Below, in pieces: positions 24,931 to 31,765 of a stretch of DNA of 41,128 nt. The DNA lies in NCBI GenBank assembly GCA_013824645.1, contig PNOF01000019.1, positions 1-41,128 of the forward strand, in the 5' to 3' direction. This DNA comes from Syntrophus sp. (in: bacteria). Its GTDB lineage: Bacteria; Desulfobacterota; Syntrophorhabdia; Syntrophorhabdales; Syntrophorhabdaceae. Made by a program: the position numbers and the translations under genes. The notes beneath the pieces were generated by a model. It did no database searches. It saw only the letters and a program-made list of their open reading frames with translations, and had not been told where the DNA came from. Position 1 is the first letter of the stretch. Each line of letters begins with the position of its first letter.

Positions 24931-25007
24931 GCCGAGTTAAGCGGAATGCCTGGAGCATCAGACCGTAAAGGTCTGAGGTTGCGCAAGGCATTTCCGCTTA
25001 ACTCGGC
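24931..25007. repeat. 77-bp imperfect palindrome upstream of the cassette genes
   Basis: Arms of about 21 bases starting GCCGAGTTAAGCGGAA pair almost perfectly, with one unpaired base, with 24986-25007. An internal hairpin TCAGACC-GTAAA-GGTCTGA sits at the tip. The bulged long-stem form recalls an attC site, but the GTTAAGC and GCTTAAC boxes are in the wrong order for one, so I do not call it attC. Confidence 0.7.
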
Positions 25008-25210
25008 AAAAGGCCGAAATATTTCTGTATTTTACGGCCGTATACAGGTTTTCAACCAAGTTTTTTCTAATAGCACAGTTTTGATCATTACCACATTTTT
25101 GGGCTTGTTGTAATTAACCGGTTGATGGCTCCCCGCCCGTAAATCTATTTTCCTCTAATTTCATTTTGTTTTCAAGTCAAATCTTGTCGGCCAACCCTGC
25201 GCAATGCTTT

Positions 25211-25471
25211 ATTCCAATTTGCATTTAAACCAAAATATTTTTTGTAGGGAAAACTGTTTCTTGCGGCGAGCATCGAGTACTGCTTGGGACCCTGCCGATG
25301 CGCTGTAATGAGCCAGCGGCCAGGCCGCGTTTTGGCCAATTTGTGCTGTCTGAGCGACAAAGCGAGTTCACAAATTGAATGGAAGCAAATCGTAACAGGG
25401 TAAGCAGCACGGAGGGCGAGCAAGAGAAACGGTTTTTCCTGCAAAATGTCATCTTGAATGCAAATTGGAAT
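25211..25471 (+). repeat. 261-bp structured inverted-repeat element, copy C
   Basis: Perfect 15-bp terminal inverted repeats (ATTCCAATTTGCATT at 25211-25225; complement at 25457-25471). The core has ACCCTG/CAGGGT and GCGGC/GCCGC stems and a 9-bp stem, CAATTTGTG (25337-25345) with CACAAATTG (25369-25377), around a 23-nt loop that equals the copy B loop plus one A. It has exactly the same length as copy B and is oriented opposite to it; the pair brackets the cassette cluster. No protein encoded. Confidence 0.82.
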
Positions 25472-25671
25472 AATACCTTATAAAAGCCCTTTCAGGGCCA
25501 CGTAGTAAAGGGCGCAGAAGAGTATGTGGAGGGCAAGTTGTTCGAGCCATGCGTGAGAACCTAACTTTCTGCATATGGCAACATAACATTTCGCAAGAGG
25601 AAAGGAGGCTGTGGCAGATCTCGTGAAACCCCGATAAACCTGAAGGAAGTTGGGTAGTTACGAGACGTATC
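25472..25671. other. Gene-free stretch with possible RNA structure
   Basis: No coding region is supported. It holds a small GCCCT-TTC-AGGGC hairpin at 25486-25498. A larger foldable segment at 25619-25665 closes with TCTCGT/ACGAGA and has AACCC against GGGT inside. It lies upstream of the promoter at 25672, so it is not the leader of the selenoprotein gene. I cannot match it to a known RNA family. Confidence 0.35.
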
Positions 25672-25699
25672 TTGACAAAAAAAAATAAATGTATATTTT
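25672..25699 (+). promoter_or_regulatory. Sigma-70 promoter of the selenoprotein gene
   Basis: TTGACA at 25672-25677, 16 bases of A-rich spacer, TATTTT at 25694-25699. It gives a leader of roughly 45 bases before the GAAGGAG binding site of the gene at 25754. Confidence 0.55.
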
Positions 25700-25753
25700 A
25701 TAGGACAATGTTATTGGTCTAAGACGGTAACAAATTTATTGAAGGAGTTCGAC

Positions 25754-26080
25754 ATGTTTGAAGTATCAGAGAAAGCCGGTGAGGTTATTAAAGGTTTCCT
25801 GACAGGAAAAGAAGGTCCTCAGGCAATAAGGATTATGATGAATGAAGGCGGGTGAAGCGGGCCCTCTCTGGGCATGGCTCTGGATGAGCCGGCAGACAGT
25901 GATGAGACCTTTGTTGAGAAAGACCTTACCTTTCTTGTTAACAAGGAATTATTCAATGAGGTAAAACCTATCAGTATCGATTTTGTCGAGTCAGATATGG
26001 GAGCAGGCTTCATGGTGCATTCAGCCCTTTCCAACAAAGAAGGCGGCTGTGGAAGCAAAGGCGGTTCCTGCAGTTGTTAG
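25754..26080 (+). CDS. HesB/IscA-like selenoprotein (in-frame UGA read as selenocysteine)
   Basis: The reading frame from ATG 25754 (RBS GAAGGAG) runs 108 codons to TAG at 26078 with one UGA, at 25853-25855 (residue 34). Both sides fit one HesB/IscA-type protein: MFEVSEKAGEVIKGFL, then MMNEGG-U-SGPSLGMALDEP, then FVEKDLTFLVNKELF and a cysteine-rich end, GGCGSKGGSCSC. HesB-like selenoproteins with U at exactly this conserved cysteine position are an established family. A short GCCC-TCTCT-GGGC hairpin starts 6 bases after the UGA, where a bacterial SECIS should be. A-type proteins carry or deliver Fe-S clusters. Ordinary gene callers would split or miss it. Confidence 0.87.
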
Positions 26081-26089
26081 AAAATCAGC

Positions 26090-26122
26090 ATTGAGGGGGA
26101 CTCCGCAAGAGTCCCCCTCAAT
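26090..26122 (+). terminator. Terminator hairpin after the selenoprotein gene
   Basis: ATTGAGGGGGACTC-CGCAA-GAGTCCCCCTCAAT, a perfect 14-bp GC-rich stem 9 bases after the stop codon. It has no strong T-tract but is placed correctly as a 3' end. Confidence 0.75.
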
Positions 26123-26164
26123 CTTCGCTTCACTTTCCTGAATATTTTCGGGCTGCAAAACAGG

Positions 26165-26190
26165 GATAGAAACCGCCATTGGTTTCTATC
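26165..26190 (-). terminator. Hairpin at the 3' end of the reductase operon
   Basis: GATAGAAACC and GGTTTCTATC, a perfect 10-bp stem with a 6-base loop, about 40 bases beyond the last gene of the minus-strand operon. On that strand it is followed by CCCTGTTTTG. It probably ends the operon; the convergent selenoprotein hairpin lies next to it. Confidence 0.6.
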
Positions 26191-26230
26191 AGGATGTCGC
26201 CAACTCATCGAAATATACACAATCCATTGT

Positions 26231-27512
26231 TCAGCAAGACTCCAGGAGAGCTTCTACTCTGGTGCGTATCTGTCCCACATCACTCTGAGAAAAGTCAGTC
26301 ACGATTTTCAGGAACGGGAGGCTATGGTTCTTAGCAACATATTCTCCCACTTTATGGGATTCAATATTGTACGAATGGCAGGCCTGGAGCACAACGTCAA
26401 TGACGGCGTCGGGCTTGAACTTGTCTATGAGACGGGTCATCTCGGTAAGGCGTCGCGTATTCGGCGTCATGCAGGAACAGGGTATCTTGAGATACCGTTC
26501 GGCCAGGGTCCTTCGTGTCCTCCTCGAAGTCCGTCATAAAAGGTTTGAATCCCGAACAGGAGTCAAGGGCAACAATTACGCCGCCTGCTTCTTCGATGAT
26601 GTTGAAAACCTTCTCGGCATCCCCCCCGACAGGGCAGCCTGTTACCATTACACGTGGGGCCCCATTAGGGCCATAAACGTATCCGGCAATCTTCCGTTCC
26701 TCAAGTTTTCTGACTGCTTCGTTGAGTAAAAGCTCCATTTCTTTCCCTGTTGATCCATTGGATAGATAAGTCAAGTCATACATTTCCTGCCAGCCCACAA
26801 CAGGAGGCTGAAGCGCGGCAAACTCAAAGACTTTTCGCATCATGGTGTTCTCACGGTTGGCATCCTTGATGGCGGCCTCGATCTCTCCATCTGTTGCATG
26901 GACCTTGAAAGTAGCTTCAAGGAATTTTTGCAGTTTCCGTATCATAACAGTCCAGTTAGCGAGGGCTTCCTCTTCGTCGGGCAATTGAGGCAAATCCATG
27001 ATAAAGGTAGGTTTCCTATCCATTATCAGCTCGAACATCTTCTTCTTACCGTCGCAGGTTGTTTCACCTATTACCGCGTCGGATATCCCGTAAAATGGAC
27101 AGGTATCTGTGATGATGAAGCCGAAACTCGATTTTATAAGCGGACACAAATTAGCGGGGAGAATCGTTTCCGCCGCCTCTATAGTTTTGTTGGAGAAAGC
27201 GCAGAGCGTTGCGGGCACAATACCCATGGCCAGGATCAGCTCAGCAGGGGCGTAGCCGCAATAAATCCCTGCTATCTTTTTTCCTTCTTCGCGTTTTTTC
27301 TGCAGATGAGCGAGAACCCTTTTGTTGGGCGGCCCTCCCGTATATTCGTCGTTTATAAGTGGTTCAATCAAAGGGGCTCGCGTCGCCCCCTCCACCGGCA
27401 AAGCCGTCGAAGCCACCCCCTCTGCTCGCAGAAGCTCGCTAGATCCCCGCAGGCGACGTGAGCCAGCAGAGGAGCCAGGTCGTGAGCCTGTGGAATCTAC
27501 TTTTGTATTCAT
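26231..27512 (-). pseudogene. 2-hydroxyacyl-CoA dehydratase / double-cubane-type protein, frameshifted
   Basis: Homologue of the first gene of this operon. From ATG 27512 (RBS GGGAGGT) the frame reads through IAGIYCGYAPAELILAMG, ANLCPLIKSSFGF, TCPFYGISDAVIGETTCDGKKK and VTGCPVGG to about 26510. There it leaves the family; one base over, the frame continues as LAERYLKIPCSCMTPN and LQACHSYNIES to the stop at 26231. An extra base within GACCCTGG near 26509-26515 would explain this. All cluster cysteines are kept, so decay is recent, the shift is programmed, or the sequence has an error. Residues about 9-46 derive from an inserted palindrome. Without these two events it would be a normal family member of about 390 residues. 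Confidence 0.8.
27375..27488 (-). repeat. Palindromic element inserted in frame in a coding region
   Basis: GGCTCGCG (27375-27382) and CGTGAGCC (27481-27488) form the outer stem with one mismatch. CCTCTGCT (27419-27426) and AGCAGAGG (27465-27472) form a perfect inner stem. The 114 bases equal 38 codons and are translated into a low-complexity Gly/Ser/Arg/Ala-rich stretch that family members lack. It resembles in effect, not in sequence, the palindromic elements known inside Rickettsia genes. Confidence 0.6.
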
Positions 27513-27566
27513 TATACCTCCCTGATATATGTTTCAGTTCTTATTCCACCTTCCAGTCAGAAACCG

Positions 27567-28361
27567 CTACTTCGGATTAAGCCCCGTATAATAATTTCTG
27601 TTATACCGGATCATTGGAGGTGTTTTATTCACCTCGCTAAATCTTGCTTCAATTTCGGCTTTCTTTTCATTCGGTTCAATCAGATCAAGTGTCGCATAGA
27701 GACCTCTGACGATTGACAGAAATTGATTGAAGGGAAATCCAATAGCCATTTCGTTGTCTCCCCATTTGGCGTTGAATCTCGTACCGGCGCATAAAAGCGA
27801 GACATTGATATTATTGCTTTCAAATGGGACGGCGGTACATTCTGAACAGATAGCCTGGTTCCCGGACATTTTATATGCCGTATTAAACCCGAAGATATGG
27901 GTATACGCCTGTATTATCCTCATACTGTTATATGGATTGGTCACGATGAGCACTACATCGGGTTCTTCCTCATATGCTTCAAGAGGCTTGACCATAACGC
28001 CGTAAGCCTTATGTCTGCAGAAGGTCATATTCCGCTGAACATGTTTTGAAGTTGCCAGGTCCTGATACAAACCCAATTTCTGATAATGTCTCCCCGATAA
28101 TGACATTTCATCTGCTTCAACCACACTCAGCGCCTTTGCGCCCCCCATACAACCGAAATTTTCTGCTGCCGCTTTCACCCCTTTCCCGGTCATGGCAGTC
28201 CTGACCATGACGCAATAGGCCATTTTCCCTTTCAGTTTTTTTGATTCGGCCCTTTCGAACTCCTCTTCGTCGAACAAAAACTTGACGCCGACTATTCGCC
28301 TGTCCAGTTTCAACGCCAGATTCACATCTTGTACAGCCTCGTTTATTGCCTTCTTATGCAT
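27567..28361 (-). CDS. DUF169-family protein
   Basis: A 264-residue cytoplasmic protein of the DUF169 family: LKLDRRIVGVKFLFDEEEF, KMAYCVMVRTAMTGKGVKAAAENFGCMGGAKALS, CRHKAYGVMVKPL and SECTAVPFESNNINVSLLCAGTR (motifs listed in pieces). Conserved cysteines occur at about 49, 70, 115, 172, 175 and 191. The family is common in anaerobes and methanogens and has no established reaction. Its place between the importer and the second reductase gene suggests a cofactor, redox or substrate-handling role in the same pathway (inference). Confidence 0.85.
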   Translation of the reverse strand: MHKKAINEAVQDVNLALKLDRRIVGVKFLFDEEEFERAESKKLKGKMAYCVMVRTAMTGKGVKAAAENFGCMGGAKALSVVEADEMSLSGRHYQKLGLYQDLATSKHVQRNMTFCRHKAYGVMVKPLEAYEEEPDVVLIVTNPYNSMRIIQAYTHIFGFNTAYKMSGNQAICSECTAVPFESNNINVSLLCAGTRFNAKWGDNEMAIGFPFNQFLSIVRGLYATLDLIEPNEKKAEIEARFSEVNKTPPMIRYNRNYYTGLNPK

Positions 28362-28384
28362 ACGTCCATCCTGTTATCACCCGG

Positions 28385-29197
28385 CTACTCGAACAGAACA
28401 TACTTACCTTTGTATTGTTCCTTAAACTTGGCCTTGTATTTGCCTGATCGTAGCGTCTTTACCGCTTCTTTGGCCCATGTCGAATTGACATCTTCGCTTC
28501 TCACGATGAGCCCCAGGGGAAAATATTTATTCTGAGGATCTTCATAGAGAAAAACCTTCGGATCAATCTTCCCTGTCTCGCCAACATAATAGGCGGGCGA
28601 GATTACGGCGTCCACATCCTGTATGCTGCGGGCTGTTTGTGTTATTTCGGTTTCTATTATTTTGATCTTTTTGGGATTATCTTTTATGTCGAGAATTGTG
28701 TAAAAGGGGCCGGTCTTTGCATTCAAGGTTATCAATCCAACTTCTTTCAGAATAATGAGACTTCTGCTTAAATTGGAAGGATCGCCTGGAATTGCAATCT
28801 GGGCGTTTTGGGGTATTTCAGAAAGCTTCTTGTACTTCAGCGAATAGATCGCAAAAAAAGAATAAAAGTGATAGGGCTGGACCATCTGTAAATCAGCCTT
28901 ATTTTGCGCATTGAAGGTAAGGATCCAGGGCCGGTGATTCGCTATGATACCGTCGATGCTGCCGTCTTTAAGGGCAGTTGCCGGGAGTTGATTTGCATCG
29001 AACATAACTATTTCTACTTTATAGCCAAGTGGTGCAAGCCCCTCTTTTATCCATTGAAGCATAGGCTCGGAATAGGCCAGACATCCCAACTTTAGGTTTT
29101 TCCTGTCGGGAGCCAAGGATTTTCCATACCCTGATAATGCCAGGCAGAAAACAACGATTAAGCATATAACTATTATTGTGATAAATTTTTTGTGCAT
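28385..29197 (-). CDS. NlpA/MetQ-like substrate-binding protein of an ABC importer
   Basis: A 270-residue periplasmic binding protein: LKLGCLAYSEPMLQWIKEGL, YKVEIVMFDANQLPATALKDGSIDGIIANHRPW, IAIPGDPSNLSRSLIILKEVGLI, and DVDAVISPAYYVG. This is the MetQ/NlpA fold. The signal peptide reads LALSGYGKS where a lipoprotein would have LSGC, so the lipidation cysteine seems replaced by tyrosine (TAT codon). The HRPW segment replaces the usual QHxPY. Together with the distant context, the ligand need not be methionine. Confidence 0.87.
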   Translation of the reverse strand: MHKKFITIIVICLIVVFCLALSGYGKSLAPDRKNLKLGCLAYSEPMLQWIKEGLAPLGYKVEIVMFDANQLPATALKDGSIDGIIANHRPWILTFNAQNKADLQMVQPYHFYSFFAIYSLKYKKLSEIPQNAQIAIPGDPSNLSRSLIILKEVGLITLNAKTGPFYTILDIKDNPKKIKIIETEITQTARSIQDVDAVISPAYYVGETGKIDPKVFLYEDPQNKYFPLGLIVRSEDVNSTWAKEAVKTLRSGKYKAKFKEQYKGKYVLFE

Positions 29198-29225
29198 ATA
29201 AGCCTCCGGTTTTCTTGATTTTTCA

Positions 29226-29900
29226 TCATACTGTTTTCTTATATAGCCAGTCTCCTGCCCACTGTATAATCAGGACCATAAAGAAGAGCAGCAACACCGA
29301 CGTATACAGCACTGTGTTGTTGAAACTCTGATAGCCGTAATTAAGCGCAACCGCTCCTATGCCTCCGGCCCCGACAGCGCCTGCCATTGTTGTTGCCGAA
29401 AGAAACGTTATCGTTGAAAGGGTCGTTCCGGCCACAATCATCGGCACTGATTCTTTAACCATGACCTTCATGATTATCTGAAAATCAGATGCACCGAAAG
29501 AACGCGCTGCTTCAATAAGCTGCTTATCAACCCCCTTAAGACTGTTTTCAATTATTCTGGCCATGAAAGGGGTTGCCGCAAGCGTAAGGGGCACGATAGC
29601 TGCCTTTTCTCCAATTGACGTGCCCACGATAATCCTCGTAACTGGCGATAGCGCTACGATCAGGATTATTATCGGAAATGACCGTATACTGTTGACAATG
29701 AAATCCAGCACTTTATATTTTGATCTATTGGGACGCAACCCGTGCGGTCCATAGAGAACAAGGAAGTAAGCCAATATGAATCCGAAAACAAATGAGAGCG
29801 CCATCGAAGTGGAGAGCATCCTCAGCGTGGCTCCGATTGAAGGAGCGATTATTCCTTCGAAATATTTCCACCAGTATGCTGAATAGCTTGTTGAATGCAT
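29226..29900 (-). CDS. MetI-like ABC transporter permease
   Basis: A 224-residue inner-membrane permease with about five membrane segments. It contains the family strings ATLRMLSTSMALSFVFGF, VNSIRSFPIIILIVAL, the EAA-loop LIEAARSFGASDFQIIMKVMV and ATTMAGAVGAGGIGAVALNYGY. It partners the ATPase at 29931 and the binding protein at 28385. Confidence 0.9.
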   Translation of the reverse strand: MHSTSYSAYWWKYFEGIIAPSIGATLRMLSTSMALSFVFGFILAYFLVLYGPHGLRPNRSKYKVLDFIVNSIRSFPIIILIVALSPVTRIIVGTSIGEKAAIVPLTLAATPFMARIIENSLKGVDKQLIEAARSFGASDFQIIMKVMVKESVPMIVAGTTLSTITFLSATTMAGAVGAGGIGAVALNYGYQSFNNTVLYTSVLLLFFMVLIIQWAGDWLYKKTV

Positions 29901-29930
29901 TTTATTGTCGCTCCTCTTGTTATATTTCTC

Positions 29931-30977
29931 TTAAACTGCTTCAGACTGAGTCACGGGCATCTGTGCATTATATCTTTCCCTGTATGTTTCGATGGGCTCT
30001 AAACGACCATCATGCCCGTTTATATCCTTCCATGCTACATTGTGCCTCCCAAGGTAGTCCTCAACGTCATGACGGGCTTTTTCCGGGAAGCTGACAGGTA
30101 ATCCAGGTACAGCATCAGTAGAAAATGTCGAGGTTTCGCCCTCTATGGTAAAATCGATTCCGAGCTCCACTGCCATACGCGAAACGAAGGAACCCGTAAC
30201 CGTATCCGGCAAGACTAACACCACCATTTTCGCTGGTTCTTCCGAAGGCATGGCAAAATCGTCACCAATAAGATTTCTCAGTGCCGCCGGTTGTTGACGG
30301 AAGATCTCCTCAACCATGCCGGATACGGCTACTTTGCCGTTTTCAAGGATGGCTATTTCCCTGCACAACCCACGAAGAACAGACATCTGGTGCGTCACAA
30401 ATACAATCGTGATTCCCATCTGTTTATTTATCTCTATCAGCAGATTGATAATGGCCTGCGATGTCTTCGGGTCAAGCGCCGACGTCGCTTCATCACAGAG
30501 CAGTATGTGAGGGTCCATGGAGAGCGCCCTCGCAATTGCCACCCGCTGTTTTTGTCCGCCGGAAAGCTCTCTCGGTTTTTGTCTTACCTTTTCGGGTATT
30601 CCTACAATTTCCAACAGTTCTCTAACCTTCCTGTCGATAAAACCTGATTTGTATTTCCAGCACCTGAGAGGTAAGGCGACATTATCGTAAACGGTAAGCC
30701 GTTCGAGTAAAGAGAAGTGCTGAAATATCATGCCGATCCTCTTCCTGAATGCCATCATATCTTTACGGGAAAGGGTCCTGACATCTACGCCATCGACAAT
30801 CAGCGAGCCGTTGTCGTAGCTCTCCAGCCCATTGATACACCTGAGCAATGTAGATTTCCCTGCTCCGCTTCTCCCCGCCAGTCCATAAATACCCCCCCTT
30901 CTAATGTCCAAATCCAAATCGCATAAGACAGGCGTGTCACCAAAGGATTTGACAATATTGTGCGCCCTTATCATCAC
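29931..30977 (-). CDS. MetN-like ABC transporter ATPase with C-terminal NIL domain
   Basis: A 348-residue ATPase: Walker A GRSGAGKST (near 36-44), Q-loop IFQHFSLL, signature LSGGQKQRVAIARAL, Walker B LLCDEATSALDP, switch VTHQM. Residues about 265-335 are a NIL-type ACT-like domain (MVVLVLPDTVTGSFVSRMAVEL, GIDFTIEGE), which in MetN binds methionine for trans-inhibition. So the system probably senses its own ligand inside the cell. It overlaps the activator gene by 4 bases, tying the importer to the reductase genes. Confidence 0.92.
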   Translation of the reverse strand: MMIRAHNIVKSFGDTPVLCDLDLDIRRGGIYGLAGRSGAGKSTLLRCINGLESYDNGSLIVDGVDVRTLSRKDMMAFRKRIGMIFQHFSLLERLTVYDNVALPLRCWKYKSGFIDRKVRELLEIVGIPEKVRQKPRELSGGQKQRVAIARALSMDPHILLCDEATSALDPKTSQAIINLLIEINKQMGITIVFVTHQMSVLRGLCREIAILENGKVAVSGMVEEIFRQQPAALRNLIGDDFAMPSEEPAKMVVLVLPDTVTGSFVSRMAVELGIDFTIEGETSTFSTDAVPGLPVSFPEKARHDVEDYLGRHNVAWKDINGHDGRLEPIETYRERYNAQMPVTQSEAV

Positions 30978-31765
30978 GTTGTTATTCCTCTCACGATTAA
31001 ACGGAAGTTTTCCTCGTTCACCTGCGTTGCGGCATGGAGTGCCGCCCCGAAGGCCCCCACAACCTGTGGGTCCGGTGGCACAACAACAGACCGGTTAAGT
31101 TCCTTGGCTATCAGTACCCGAACACACTCGTTCAACGCTACTCCCCCGGCAAAAAAGATTTCGCCGGAAGGGGCGATCCGTTTCAGGAGCGCTATTGACC
31201 GGCTGACAATGGCCCTGTGAATACCAAGAGCCACTTCATGCCGCAAAGCGCCCTGGGCCGTCAGTGATATGACCTCCGACTCGGCAAAGACAGTGCACAT
31301 GCTGTTGATATTTTCAAAACGCTCAGCCGAGAGCGCTGCCCTTGAGAACTCTTCGAGGGTGTAGCTCAAGGCATTGGCCATTATTTCAAGGAAACGGCCT
31401 GTACCGGCGGCACATTTATCGTTCATCTCGAATTTGCTCATTTCACCGGTATTATTTAATGAGATAGCTTTTGTGTCTTGTCCGCCAATATCGAGGATAA
31501 CCCTGCAGGCCGGATAAATTGCCTTCGCGCCCAGAGCGAATGCTTTGATCTCACTTATAACCTGACAATCCAGGTGTCCTTTAATAAGGTGACGACCGTA
31601 ACCGGTCGCCACAATAACGTCATATTCTACGCCCCTGATAAGTGTACGGACGGCCTCCAACGGATCATGGGAAGTCAATGCCTTGCGTGTCAGGATTGTT
31701 ACGCCGCCCTCAACGACGGCGAGTTTTACCGTACGGGAGCCGATATCAATGCCTGCTGCTTTCAT
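30974..31765 (-). CDS. ATP-dependent activator (HgdC/BadF/DCCP-reductase family)
   Basis: A 263-residue ASKHA ATPase that injects electrons at low potential into 2-hydroxyacyl-CoA dehydratases, benzoyl-CoA reductases or double-cubane-cluster proteins. Phosphate motifs are visible: GIDIGSRTVKLAVV and LDIGGQDTKAI. Cys118 (KCAAGTGRFLEIM) and Cys157 (NSMCTVFAESEVI) are 39 residues apart, the same spacing as the cysteines that hold the bridging [4Fe-4S] of the HgdC dimer. It overlaps the first reductase gene by 4 bases, so they form a translationally coupled pair. Confidence 0.94.
   Translation of the reverse strand: MKAAGIDIGSRTVKLAVVEGGVTILTRKALTSHDPLEAVRTLIRGVEYDVIVATGYGRHLIKGHLDCQVISEIKAFALGAKAIYPACRVILDIGGQDTKAISLNNTGEMSKFEMNDKCAAGTGRFLEIMANALSYTLEEFSRAALSAERFENINSMCTVFAESEVISLTAQGALRHEVALGIHRAIVSRSIALLKRIAPSGEIFFAGGVALNECVRVLIAKELNRSVVVPPDPQVVGAFGAALHAATQVNEENFRLIVRGITT

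Noticed and set aside
24931-25007. The 77-bp palindrome as a fourth attC site.
   Set aside because: The GTTRRRY-like and RYYYAAC-like boxes occur in reversed order and the cassette-end complement test fails.
25172-25452. Open frames of 75-90 codons across element C.
   Set aside because: Both follow the repeat's inverted structure; no protein features.
25540-25670. A cobalamin or other riboswitch before the selenoprotein gene.
   Set aside because: No conserved box of a known class is visible and the segment lies upstream of the predicted promoter.
26090-26190. The two adjacent hairpins as the start of a CRISPR-like repeat array.
   Set aside because: Their sequences differ and there is no regular repeat-spacer pattern; they fit two convergent transcript ends.
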